This document shows, piece after piece, positions 45,164-57,216 of a DNA stretch of 64,000 bases. The notes beneath the pieces were generated by a model, which ran no database searches, had not been told where the DNA came from, and saw nothing but the letters and a program-made list of their open reading frames with translations. The stretch's first letter is position 1. Each line of letters begins with the position of its first letter. A program made the position numbers and the translations under genes. The stretch is from contig MNCI01016614.1 of NCBI GenBank assembly GCA_015680685.1, forward strand, positions 31,678-95,677, given 5' to 3'. Source of the stretch: Gnetum montanum. Its lineage: Eukaryota > Streptophyta > Gnetopsida > Gnetales > Gnetaceae.

Positions 45164-47234
45164 ATCATATATAAACTTGATAGCCCAAAGAAGAAGCAAT
45201 TAGTCAACATCCAACAACTGAAACTTTTCCATGAGCCCAAGCCAACCAACTCAGCAGACACCTCGCAAGATGGACAACCATGCATAATCTTTTGGATCTC
45301 CTCCTTCCAACTTAGTTGTGGGGGAGATGGCCATCCATACTGATATTTTAAGTAGCTCCTTAGTCTTTCAACTTTTTGTTTTACACATTTTTGGTTTTAC
45401 AACTTTTGGTTTTCATATTCTTTATTTTACATCTTTTTATTTTTGATCTTTTCTAAGTTTTTTTTTATACCATCATTAGTATATTTAATATTTCTTGAAT
45501 ATCTTTTACTTTTTTTATATTTTCTCATATTTTGTGTAATTTTCTACTTTTTTGCTAATAAGGTGCCGGATACAATGGCAATGTGCTACTCAATGGTGGT
45601 ATGTATCATTTTTGATTTGATTGTTGATGTTTGGTTTTTGACTTTGAATGTCATTACTAACAACTAGGACATGGTCTCTTTTCATGTAATAGGCAGTGAG
45701 TCCACATCATTCACCCATCCACACACTCTATGGTTTTCCTTGTTTTGGAAACATGTAGTTCCTTTTTCATTAAAATAACTTTAACAAATTTGTGACTTGT
45801 GTATTTTCTAGAATTGGGAAGGATTCAAAGGTTTAGATAGGGTGTGGCTTCAAAGGGATGTGGTATTCTTCATGCTTTTCCATTTTCCTATGTATAGGGG
45901 TGTTCTCATGAACTTCTTACTATTCTGTGTCATTCCACAATAGGAAGTCATATAAGTCCTTGTATGGTGTGGTCCTCATTAAAAACAATTATATGAGAAT
46001 TCAAAGCACACCCCTTAGACAAAATAAAAGGGATACAAGCACTAGTTATGGGACTTGTCTTATCTCCTCTAACTAAGGCCCTTTCTCACTTCCTACTTCT
46101 TCTCCAATTTGGAATAGTGGTTGTTTTGTGGGAGCATTCTTGTATCTTAGGGGATGGACTAGTCTTAGAATGTCGATGCGAAGTTATTGAAAGTGGTTGG
46201 TTTTGGTCTAGACTAAGGATGGATCCTACTGAGTCATTTAATCACAAACTCCACAAGGGACTTCATGTGACTATAATTAGGAACTCCATTCCATTTTCTC
46301 TCTCATCCATCTATGCTTTTCATGTCTCACCTCATTGTTGGTTTCATGTTTTGATTTGATGTTCTGGTTTGATGTGTCAAGATTCTTAGTCAGTTACTTT
46401 TGGGTTTTTGTACATAACCTTCCATAACCATTAATCATCCACAGAGCCCATAGACTCCTTGGTTTGAAGTTATGTAAGGGCATAAAAGGCCTGTGCCTAC
46501 TTTGGAAAGGACCCACTTGCATAGATTTTAGTTTGGTTAAGTTAAGTTCTTTAACCTTAGATATTTTTACAATCGAATTCTTTTATTTACCCCATCAATG
46601 CCATCAAATTGTGTGCATCTTCACAACTATTTTTAGTGAATTCTTTCTTTTTATTGTTGTGAATTTCTATACCCTCTTTTCAGAATTGCTTGTGTTAAAC
46701 TTTTTATGAATTTTATGGACTGCTTCTCTTACCTAACCTATTTGTCAGTCTTACCACTAACATTATTAAGAAACCAATCTACCACAATCACAATTTAGCT
46801 AGGTATAACCACTGATGAGACAATGTATTCAATTACTATGTGTTACACTTTATATACTAATCCTTGATTTTGTTGTGATTGCAGTAGGAAGCATGGACTA
46901 GAAGTGGGACTATCTTTACTAAGGATGATGTAGCAATATCACTCATGGGAGATTGTTCATGACCATTGGATCTCTTCTACCTCTCCTTCATTCTTCTATT
47001 GCCAAGAGGGGTTGGATGTCCATTGGATTTGAGGGTGTTCTTTCTTGTTATCGTGAACATCCAATTTTGTACACAATTGTAATGATGTATGCTCGGGCAT
47101 TTCTATATTTGTTTTTTTCCTTTGTGTCACTCTGAATGTCAATTAAACATTTCATACCTCCTAATATATTTTGTAAGGGACTTGTTCATCTTCTTCTGTA
47201 CTCAAGGATGAGTTTTCATTCAATTGTGAGGGTA
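45164..47234 (+). other. element D 3' non-coding region
   Basis: It begins with the second copy of ATCAT. Landmarks are TTAGTTGTGGGGGAGATGG (45,312-45,330), T-rich TTTTTGTTTTACACA repeats (45,372-45,480), GTGTGGCTTCAAAGGGATGTGG (about 45,841) and TTTGGAAAGGACCCA (about 46,500). TACTAAT plus GTTGTGATTGCAG (46,855-46,884) is a splice acceptor equivalent. The tract AATTGTGAGGGTA ends at 47,234. No ORF2 frame is preserved after the acceptor. Confidence 0.6.
46855..46884 (+). promoter_or_regulatory. branch point and splice acceptor (element D)
   Basis: TACTAAT (46,855-46,861) is followed by a T-rich stretch and TTGTGATTGCAG. It is the best acceptor of the four copies, though the following codon is no longer ATG. 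Confidence 0.6.
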
Positions 47235-48120
47235 TGATGAATTTTGTTTTACATGAGCCCTGATATCGGGTATCCGATATTGGGGTGGCCACAATATCGG
47301 GTACATGATATCACGTATGTGATATCATGACCCAAGATGTGACCTCGGGTATGCGATATCGTGAGATATTCTTAGGCCTATAAATACAACCCTTGGGCAC
47401 ATGATTTGGGGAGAGTTTTTTTTAGTCAAGTACTGAAATTCTTGCAGTTTGTTCATTCTAGAGTTAGAATATTTTCCAAGTGCCTATAGTAGGAGGTCTA
47501 AGTGTAATTGGATCTTTATTCAAGCATTAAGGTACCTGAACATACCATTGTGTTGGCAATAAAGACAAGCTCTTTGATTCATCCTTGCAACACTTGAGAC
47601 TTTCTTTCTTTATGCATTTATACATTGTGATTTCATGCAATTCACATCTAACGTTATTAATTTAGTAATTAACTTTGATTAATTAAATAATTAATTAAAA
47701 TACACAAGCATGACCCCTTCAAACATACGTGTGACACTTGGTAGCTTAGAAACAGTTAGCATTTGACAACCCAGCAGTGTTTACATGAAGTTTAGGATTT
47801 GTTTGGGAAGTGGGGACAACTACTTGTGTTAGGCTAGATTAGATAATAGTTCACTTAGAATTTAATTACTCTCACTTTCATTATTTTTTTAGGAAATTAA
47901 ATTGATAAAACATAGAATGATAAAAATCTTATGCCTCAGTCACACTTAACCATACACTTGCATTTCACAAGTGAGACTAGGAAGACAACAAATAGACAAC
48001 ACGAACTCACCATTTAGCTCTAGCATACTTGGTAATTAAAGTTTGTGAAATTCAATTGGATCACACATGGACTCCTATGATTCGTATGGTTGGACGTAGG
48101 GGGTACCTTGCTACTCATTA
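47235..48120 (+). repeat. element D 3' LTR
   Basis: It runs from TGATGAATTTTG to CTACTCATTA (final CA changed to TA), with TATAAATA at 47,379-47,386. The palindromes carry many C-to-T and G-to-A changes. Confidence 0.88.
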
Positions 48121-48915
48121 GTAAAGAAAAAGGGAATTGCAATTATGATTATGATACCCTTGATGATGATCATGATACCCTTGATGATGATCATGATGAA
48201 TCCTTATTGAAAATAAGAAGCATAATTCAAATTAGGAAAGTAGTACAAATTCTAATTAGGCATCAAAGAGAAAGCTGTATTAAGTGGCTAGACATTGACA
48301 ATATCCCTAACTTTGCAAAAGGCTACAATGTAGACTCATAACATCACTTGCAAGCCTTATATGATGCTAATGCACTATAAAATATTAAGAGAAAATGACA
48401 TAAATTGAAGCTACTTTCAAGAAAATTATTTAACAATGTTAAAAGTTGGTATCAATCATTAGAGCTTGACTTAATTCATTGGTGGTTAATAATGCTTGAG
48501 GTCTTCAATAAGAAGTACTAATCTTATTTGTGAGTATTAACTTTGAGAAAGAAAATTTAAAGATAAAAATAAGGGAATCATAAATACCTTGATGCAGCCT
48601 TAGGTAGGTACTATGATTTGCTACATAGATTCCATGGCTTCTTTCAAATGAACAATTTTGCTACATTATAGTTGAGCTCAGAAATAGCACTAGAGATACT
48701 CTTAGGATTTATGCCCAATGGAGACTTTCAAAATGGAGAGTTCATTGGATATAGAGTCCTTTTGATCAAGTGACCAAGGAGGAAGATGAGTTGAGAAAAA
48801 GGAAAAGTATAGAAGAAGTTAACAGGGACCTATTCACCCATAAGAAGGATGTTTGTGTTTGTGCTTCGTAAGAAGAAGAAGAATTACTAGAGCAAGTAGT
48901 ATAGTAGAAGATCTT
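48121..48915 (+). pseudogene. element E gag, continued, cut by another LTR
   Basis: After the second GTAAA the frame resumes: ESLLKIRSIIQIRKVVQ, CIKWLDIDNIPNFAKGYNVDS, then decayed SWYQSLE-type and DAALGRYYDLLHRF-type pieces, and DELRKRKSIEEVNRD near 48,790. All of these align with element B gag residues about 285-505. A short (CTTGATGATGATCATGATAC) duplication sits at 48,158-48,200. Translation stops at 48,915, where a TGTTACACCCC LTR start appears. The 3' part of E was not found. Confidence 0.8.
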
Positions 48916-51005
48916 TGTTACACCCCAAAATTAACCATAATAAATACATGAAATGATTTAAATGGACATGATTAAATTTCTTATAAATTCATATATTCCA
49001 TATGAAAGACATAAAAATCCAAAATTAAATCATTAGATAACCTTAAATCATTAAGTATGAATCTTAATAATTAGATCAAGTTTAAAATACAAGATATTCT
49101 AACTTACACTAGTTTCCATCTAGTAACATTCATTCTCTATGAAGACTTTAACATGAAAGCTAGAAGTGGTGTTCAACCATTCTTAAAATATGGAAGTGTG
49201 AAATGACCTTTGGAAGAGGATCTTGATTTGAATAAGATATACCCATCCATTCATCATACAATCTCATTGGTCAGTGCATATTCTACTTACTTCCAATCCT
49301 TAGTAGACAAGAGGAATTTCAGAATTTGAGAATAGATGATGTTAATGAATAGTTTCTATTAAGAACTATAGTTCATTAATTACTCTACCATGCTTACTGA
49401 AGATGGGTCAACATCCTTCTTCATCGAGACATTACACTATATTTGTTAGGATATCTGATTCTTCCAAGCTATCAAGCTATTGGGGTTAATTCCTAAGGAA
49501 GACGTTAAGGATTAAGATCAAGTCCTACCATTCCAAAGAAGGCCTTTTGACCATATAGTCCTGATGGAAGAATTGCAACTACATCCCTTAATCCTAAAGG
49601 TTGATAAAGATTAGGAAGTTTGTTAACTTTGCTTTTATTTATTTATTTTTATTTCTCTTTATTTATTTAATTTAAATTATAAATTAGGTAAGGAAAATAT
49701 TTTAGGTAATACAAGTAGGAAAAAGGATTTGCCCTACCTTCACTTAGATGACTAGAGATAAGAGTTGCACTTTGTGTAATCCTAGTTACACTAGTGATTG
49801 GTGGTTGGTAGATCTTTAATTCATCCCTTGTGATTGCTTAGAGATTAACATAAGCATTCATATGATAAGATTTATTTTTTTCCAAATTTTTTAATTTTTA
49901 TATTTTTATTTGCCAAATAAGCTTCATAATTTTAAACTTCAATCCCACTCAAAAAGGAGAAATCAAAAGAGTGAAGGACACACTAAAGCATGAAGATAAA
50001 TCTTTAGTGTAGACTTGTTTGAGGATGAACAAAAGCTAAGGAGGATAGGTAGTCATATTCTTATTTCTAAAAAAGCTATTTCATAATCAAGATGATGTTG
50101 ATTTGTAACAAATGCTATAATTATTATAATAAAACTTGAAAGGACATATTGTAATAATGGGTATGTTTCTAAAGATGACCTTTTCAAGTTACCTGAGGTA
50201 TTTATACTCATGAATTAGAGGTTGTATGGGCATGGAGTTGTGAAGTCGGTACAAGTGAGTAATGGATTGCAGGTAATGTAGCATATGAAGGTGACTAACC
50301 ATCCCTTATGGCCAGGTGTAGGCATAACCATGATGGTAATGTTAGATTGCCTCTAAGGTATAGATTTCTTAGGAACATAACCCTAAGAAACTCTCAGAGC
50401 ATGACCCAAATACATTATTTTCATATTAATAAAGTTTCCTTTCATTTTCTTCTATGTTTTTCCTATCATATTCATTATGCATTATGTTGAATGTTATGTG
50501 TATTTGATTGTAGCATCCCATCCCTTATTAAGGTGGAATTGTATTGTTAACTATGTGAATAACCTTCAAAAGAAGGGGTGCCTTGTTATGAGGAGTTGTA
50601 ACTATTCACAATACCTCTCGAGGATAGGTTCAACTTATGATATTTAAGGCTAGGCTTAGAAGTTGTATCAGTATGTAGTTACAGAGCTAGATTGGTAAGT
50701 AACAAGATTTGGATAAAAAGATATGGGAAGGGATTCATCAGCCCTTTAGTCTAATGGCCTTACCATCGTGGCAGTGTTGGATTGACTCTAAGGGTCCTAT
50801 GTGTCACAGGTTGATAACTCAAGGTTATTGATGGTATACCCAAACAAATTTCATTAATAAATTTATGTTATTTATTTTCATTTTAATTCCATTCCTTTGT
50901 AATTATTTGTAATTTAAAATGAATGATCCAAATCATTTCCATGTTAAATGATGATTCAACATGATGAATGATCAAATTCATCAAATCTACGAACACTATG
51001 TCACA
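48916..51005 (+). mobile_element. element F: long LTR-like sequence starting TGTTACACCCC
   Basis: The start TGTTACACCCCAAAATTAACC is a common opening of large plant Ty3/Gypsy LTRs and matches the inverse copy ending at 3560. Two related segments inside (about 50,160-50,360 and 50,630-50,800; both with CAT(G/C)(A/G)TGG(T/C)A(A/G)TGTT(A/G)GATTG) look like an internal duplication. The proposed right end TATGTCACA is followed by TTCGGTGTCAGAG, which resembles a Met-tRNA primer site with mismatches. No gag follows and no second LTR was found, so the right end is uncertain. Confidence 0.45.
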
Positions 51006-53140
51006 TTCGGTGTCAGAGAAAACCACGACCTAGGAGCTGAAATTAGATTAAATAAAGGAAAACATCATTAATTTCCCTTTATTAATATAAGAAAGAGGGT
51101 GCATTAATAGAAAAGATGGGATATAGAAAATGTGTGAATATGGATGATACAAGGTGAATTAAACATCTAATTTAAAGGATTGAAGGAGATCTTTGGAAAC
51201 CTTTGCTTGAGCCACCCATTCTTCCTTATGACATCATCCTTTTTGTGCACATCCCAACATCCAGTCAAGTCATAAGAGAGTTGCTAAATGTATTTTATGA
51301 CACTTTTAGTAGTAGCCTTTTTAAGTCTATATTGTAATAGGTTGACTTGAAGCATCCATTGTGTCACATCCTCCTATCATTATTTTTTCTTCCTTTGTAT
51401 ACATAAGATTGGGATAAGTAATTAAAAAAAGAGAGAATAAAAAGAAAAATAAGAGAATTCACTACTCACGTGAAGTCGATTGTTTCAAATCTAGAGTATT
51501 CACTCACAATTTAGCAACTGTCAAGTCAAGCAAGTATCACTTTTTAATTCTTGTAAGATTTCTTAAAGATTTTTGGTGACTTTAGAAGTGTCGTTGGGGA
51601 TGGCATGAAATGTTGATGAACAATTAGACTACATCAATTCATAATCACTTTTGAAGTCATAGGATTTGGACTTCCTTAAGTGATATAGCTCTTGTGAATA
51701 GAGTATGGAATATTCTTAGCAATTAATTTCTAAGACTATGAAAAAGAGCACATTCCTTCTTTGTAGGAGCTATCATTTATCCTAAGAAGTAGAATGAATC
51801 CTTGATGGTAACCAATGGAGTCATGTTAGCAAAAAGAGATATGAAAATAGAGAACATTGATATGGTCTATGGGCCTTCAGATAGAGTTTGACCCTTCACT
51901 AAAGTCACTTGTAGAGATTATACCCGAGAAGATTTTGGTGATAGGGTAGTAGTTTGCTTAGAACTAGATTTCCATGAGGAATCCTTTTCCAACTCTTGGA
52001 TAAAGCACTCTTGACCGAAGGACATTTGCAACAAAAATATGAGAGCAACATTAAAAAGGAAAATATTCAAAACTTGATAACTAATAGGTAGAATTTACCT
52101 TTGGTTCTTTTTCCTTCTCTTTATGTTTACAACTTGAATCCTATTCATTGGAACCTTGTTTGATGTGTTGAATCCTATTCATTGGATTCCTCTTAGTGGC
52201 AATTAGAAGCTTCATGCTAAGATATAAAGTAGATTGAGTAGGAATTAATATGGGAAGATCAGGGATTTCATAAAACCTTGTTGTATATGAATTGACATAA
52301 TTGATAATCAATTTTATCAATAAAATCAACTTAGGAATATTTCTTCTAAGAAAGTAAGAAATCAACAGTATAATTAGATATTTCCCTTTAACAAAAAGCT
52401 TGAAATTTGGTTGATTACATGCAAGGTATGAAAGGATTTGCCTAGTGTGGAAACCTAAAATCATTTGAATAATAGTGGGAGTAATTACTAGTCTTTTCGA
52501 TAGAAAGAGTAATTACCAATCTTTCGAAAATCATTCTCAAAAGACAAGTTTCCTAGAGATGGTAAAGGTTGCACCATTATCTCATGCCATCCTTTTAGTA
52601 AGTAGTTTAGAAATGGGAAAAACTTATAACTCAAACAACCTAGAAGTTTTGAGATACTCAAAACCCTTGACTTCTAACAAATTATGAACTAGATTGGTGG
52701 CTTCAACTACTTTATTTTGATGAAAAATAATAGAAATGAAAACTGAGGTGGTGGGAGAAGTTTGGATGGAATTCTTTGGAGGAGCCATGTTATAAACTTG
52801 CTATGCCAAGAAATCTCTGAAACGACTATGCAAAGGATTGGTTTAAAGATGTTGGAAAAAAGCTTTTTTCTCCATGAATTTATAAAGAGGATATGCAAAC
52901 CTTAGTAATAGTTAAAGGTGGAGCTGACTAGAGAAAAGTGTAGTTAAAGCTTAAGATAACAAGTAATTAATTACTAATTACTTTTTAACTAAGTTAAATT
53001 TTCTTTATTTAGCAATTAACAAGGCTAGTAAACTTATCAACACATAGTAGTCTCTGAGATGATTCCAATGGTATCAGTTTCACCAAATTTTGATGCACAG
53101 TTTACGATGCCATTAATTAAAATTAAAAATTATACTTTAG
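51006..53140. other. no recognised gene
   Basis: AT-rich DNA with short frames. A small exact duplication (TTGAATCCTATTCATTGGA at about 52,132-52,150 and 52,167-52,185) is visible. A 107-residue minus-strand frame (52,141-52,464) has no recognised motif and is probably chance. It may be interior of element F. Confidence 0.4.
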
Positions 53141-53149
53141 GAAAGCAAA

Positions 53150-53275
53150 AGTTAACTTTTAAATTTTATTTTCAATTCCAAAATTTTAGGGACTCACATC
53201 GAACTTGTGACTCTCGAGTTATCAAACCCAATACCTTGGTCATTTGTAAACTAGAAATATATAATTAATTAATTA
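53150..53275 (-). mobile_element. possible second type of tRNA-related SINE
   Basis: Minus-strand TTTGATAACTCGAGAGTCAC followed by AAGTTCGATGTGAGTCCC resembles the anticodon-to-TPsiC region of a tRNA-derived SINE (B box close to AGTTCGA). GACCAAGGTATTGGG before it could be a decayed A-box region. Ends are not defined. Confidence 0.4.
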
Positions 53276-53280
53276 ATTTC

Positions 53281-53690
53281 ATTTTAAATTTTTTTGCCCT
53301 GCCCTATGGTAGGATATGGTAGACTACCATCAGCCTTCGTAGCTGGCCAACCGTGCCATTGATGCATTGCAGTCGACTTGGCCATGGCATGGCTCGTTGC
53401 GTTGTTAGGTGGTAAGGCACTGCTGTGAGACCACCACAGGAGCTACGCCCTTACACTCAAGTCTCAACAAAAAATAATGACATCTTTTGCACTGCCCCGC
53501 AGCCTCTGGAACCTCCATCCCCTCTGCAGCCATTTCCTGTTCGCTGCCATTGCCATTTGCTACCCAATGTTATAGCTGATACTGCTGCCAAATCCATCAT
53601 GATTGTTGCAAAAGTCGCCAGTGTTTCGGCTACCCACCCATGGTTGTTAACAGCACTGTCGGTGCTGTGATTTGCTACCTTTTCTTATTT
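53281..53690. other. locally GC-richer segment with a 81-codon frame, unrecognised
   Basis: Base composition clearly differs from the neighbours. The plus-strand frame 53,425-53,670 (MRPPQELRPYTQV ...) has no known motif. It could be part of a repeat not otherwise present here. Confidence 0.3.
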
Positions 53691-56158
53691 ATATTTTTTT
53701 TAAATTTTTTTTGATGTTCCTTTTGATGGTTTTATTATTTATTCCTCTTGGTCTTGATGTGATTTTCTTGAAATTTTGGTGCCTCTAATTCTATTGGGTA
53801 CTTGAAGCCTCTAAGTCCTCATTGTGGTTCAGGGCGTTTTCGGTCTTATTTGGGATATTTGGCCTTTATTTAATCTCTTGGATATTTTGGAGCCTCTTAG
53901 GTGTCCGTTAGGGCTATGGAAGTTTTCAGCCTCTTTTAACCTCTTTGGAACTTCTTATCTCTTGGGCATTATAATATATTTTTATATTGGAATAGATTCC
54001 TGAATGGACATCTACAATGGCTATATTTACAACATGAGAAGATTAACATTAGACATATGTTAGTAATTGAGGAGAAAGATATGATGGTAAGCTTCACTTA
54101 TTTTTTTTTTTTGAACCTTTAAATTATTCACCCTCCTTGAGATCTTGAGCATGAGACCAAAATCTTTAATACTATTTGATAGACTTGACCATTAAAAACT
54201 ATGTTTTATAATTTAGTGTTCAATTTTTATAATAGGAAATCATTTTAAAAAATAGACTACCAAATCAAAACATATAACAATACCAAATATCAAAATTTTT
54301 TGGATGCTGTAAAAGTAAGAATCCTTTGGGCTTTTGAGATTAGCTAGCCTTGCTTGAAAATTTATCTAAAATGATGACCATTGCTAGAATTGCATGTTGG
54401 GGCTTATGCATGGTTTTGCATATGAGTTGTGGTGGACTTGTGGTTTTCTTTTAATGCATAGCCATGGGTCATGGTTAGGGTATGGTTTCTTTTGAAACTG
54501 CTATAGTATTGCACTAAACTTTTAGTGTGATTTTGCCTTAATCACGAGTTATCACTAGCTCTTGGTTACCTCACCATAGGACATGATGAGGTTGTAGTTA
54601 CTTGACCATAGGTTATGAATCCTTCTATTGATGTATATTTGTTATCTTCTACCTTTTAATTTCATTTGAAAAGACCATAATTATTGGTGAGATCATGGTG
54701 GCTTGACAATGGATTGTGGTTAGGTAATGATGGTATGAAGAGGCATCATTTTGTTGCTTCTAGCTTTTGTGCTAAAATGAGATGTACCATGAGTCATGGG
54801 AAACTTGTTCTATAATACCATGAGTCATGGTGAGGTTGTGTGGTCACTGAAAATAGAGGCATTTTAATTTTGAGTATATCCTAAGTTAATCATGAGTTGT
54901 GGTTACCTCATTGTTTTACCAAGAAACAATATTTTTGCACCTTGAGATTTATTGAGATATTGATGAATCTAATAAAATTGCCATCTTAGGGATGATATTT
55001 TGACCTCTAAATTAATGGATCATGGGCAAGAATTAGGTTTAGACATGTTCATATATGAATTCATAGAGACAAATGATATTGAGATGAATGGGATTTAGCT
55101 TCATAATTCGAAAAATTTTGGCAACATGAATGCATACATAAAGTACTCAAATATGCTTTACAATCTATGTGAATTATCTTTGACTCATTTGGAGATCATT
55201 TTGAAGGAGTCTTGGCTTTATGGAACTTGGATTTTTAGGCTTATCTTTTGAAGGTTTTATAATGGATTGAAATAAAACTAAAACAAAGATTAAAATAATT
55301 ATATTTTTAAGATAATGAAATCAAAATGAAATAGATGAAATAACTAAGATGCTAAAATTGATGAAGCTAATTTCTTTAATTATATTTCTTCACAAACATG
55401 AGAGAGATCTATTTATTTAACATTCAATTAGAGAGAGAGATTTAACATAATAAAATGTAAGAGAGAGAAAATCATAGGTAAATGAAGAAGAACTATAAAA
55501 TTATATTGCTAGCATGAGTGAAATGATGCATCAATATAATGCTTCTTGAAAAGGTGCTTACAGTACTCTTGACTCTATTGCAAAAGGATGGAGAAGATTC
55601 CCACATTTTGTCATGGTGCTTAAGAGCACATGTCACCTCTTCAAGAGTTTTCTCCTCTTTTGATTCTTTATATTCTATTTTCTATCTTCTTTTTTCTTCT
55701 CTTAATAAAGAGTTCTTCTGATCTCTTAATATAATGATCCCAAACCTCCTTATATAGCCTTTGGATTATGAGCTTCTAGGAGGAGATTATGTAGAGATTA
55801 GGTGGATGTTAGGTGATCCATGTGGTCTCAATGCTTTTCCACAAGACACATGGCTTTGGAGTGGTTTCAATACATGTAAGAGGGGACACTTATGTTTTTT
55901 TGTATTCTTGTATGATCCCTAATGATGATAATAAGAATTTACTTTAACTTGTCTTTTTACTTCATCTTCATATTTCATTCTTTCTTTTTTTCTTGAATTT
56001 TCTTTCTACCTTCATACTTTGAAATTTATGGAGTCTTTCATGATTATACATTTGCTTGTACATTTTTAGTATAATGTACACATAACACTATATATACATT
56101 TTAGTTTGAGCATAGTTAGAGCCACTTAAAAGAAGTTAGACTTTCACTCATCCATCAT
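53691..56158. other. intergenic, repeat-like, no gene
   Basis: Short variants of CATGAGTCATGG/CATGAGTTGTGG recur between 54,360 and 54,910. A run near 55,740-55,760 read on the minus strand (GGCTATATAAGGAGGTTTGG) looks like a TATA box followed by a purine-rich leader, possibly a minus-strand LTR of a further family. Boundaries cannot be given. Confidence 0.35.
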
Positions 56159-57019
56159 TGATGAGTGGTGAGGTACCACTACACTCAACCATACGAATAC
56201 GAGCATTTCATGCATGATCCAGTCGAACTCCGTAGACGGGCTAGTTGTGGTATTTATATAGTTACTCGTTGATTGTAGTTTGCTGTCTTTCCACTTGGAC
56301 TAATATTTGCTTTGTCATATATGGTTTAGTCTAGAGTGAGGTGTATGATGTGGTCTTAAACTATTGCTACTCCTAGAGGCAATGGAAAATAACTTGTTAA
56401 GCTAAGAGAGAAAGGGTGAAGAGAGTCTAAGCTAGCCTAAGTGCAATGAGCATTCGTTCCTTAATCATCCGTACACATCTTGGACCTTGTGCATGACTAC
56501 TACTGGGATTACCAAGCACATGGCCTAGGTACGCTACTGGGATACCAAGTAGTCACACTTGAATGCTCATGATTAAGTCGTACTCATTCCACGTTTAAGG
56601 AGTTTAGGGTAAAGTAATATTAACTACGAAAGCAATAAATAACAATAACAATTAACTAATTAAACTAAGTGAATGCTGCAATGATGAAGTAATCTCAATC
56701 TTTATTTCCAGTCATGTGCATGTCCAAGTACATTACACTTGAATAAAGGTGCTATACAATTACAATCATCACACTATGGGCATGCACTGGGGGAAAAGAG
56801 TTGAGAGGAAAAAATGACAAAAATACTCTACTCTAACACTAAACTGGCTGAAAACTAACTTACTAAAAAATTGACTTCTTTCCCATGCACCCCATTGTGT
56901 ATTTATAAGCTCACATGGGAACTACGATATTGCACACTTGATATTGCGAGCCAGGTCACAATATCACGTACATGATATCACGGGTGCGATATCATGGTCT
57001 AATGAATCATGATTCATCA
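56159..57019 (-). repeat. element C 3' LTR
   Basis: The minus-strand start TGATGAATCATG lies at 57,019 and the end CCACTCATCA at 56,159. The U3 holds decayed palindromes (GATATCG, GATATCATG) before CTTATAAATAC (about 56,899-56,909). Confidence 0.88.
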
Positions 57020-57033
57020 TACCCTCACGATTG
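57020..57033 (-). other. element C polypurine tract
   Basis: CAATCGTGAGGGTA read on the minus strand, next to the LTR start. Confidence 0.7.
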
Positions 57034-57216
57034 AATGAAAACTCATCCTCAAGTCAAACAAAATGAGAACAAGCCCCATTGATTACACAGTGGATAGGTA
57101 TGGGATTATTTATTGACTGGAAATTCATTCATGTTGCAATGGAGAATTGAATACAGCAAAATTGGAACATGAACACAAAAATTACAAAATTTCAAAATTA
57201 CAAAATTTTGTGGTAC

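Larger units (their letters stand above)
30833..48120 (+). mobile_element. element D: pol-bearing Ty3/Gypsy, TSD GTAAA, split by element B
   Basis: GTAAA flanks both ends (30,828-30,832 and 48,121-48,125). LTRs are 30,833-31,707 and 47,235-48,120. The interior has gag (31,864 on), protease, reverse transcriptase, RNase H and integrase in the normal Ty3/Gypsy order up to 37,785. Element B interrupts it with a duplicated ATCAT, and the 3' non-coding part follows (45,164-47,234). Without B it is about 9.9 kb. Frames are full of stops. The LTRs differ more than those of A or B, so D is older. It is the only copy here showing what the full-length family member contained. Confidence 0.9.

Noticed and set aside
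53425-53670. Host gene in the GC-richer block
   Set aside because: 81 codons with no recognised motif, no splice partners and no conservation evidence; left as unrecognised.
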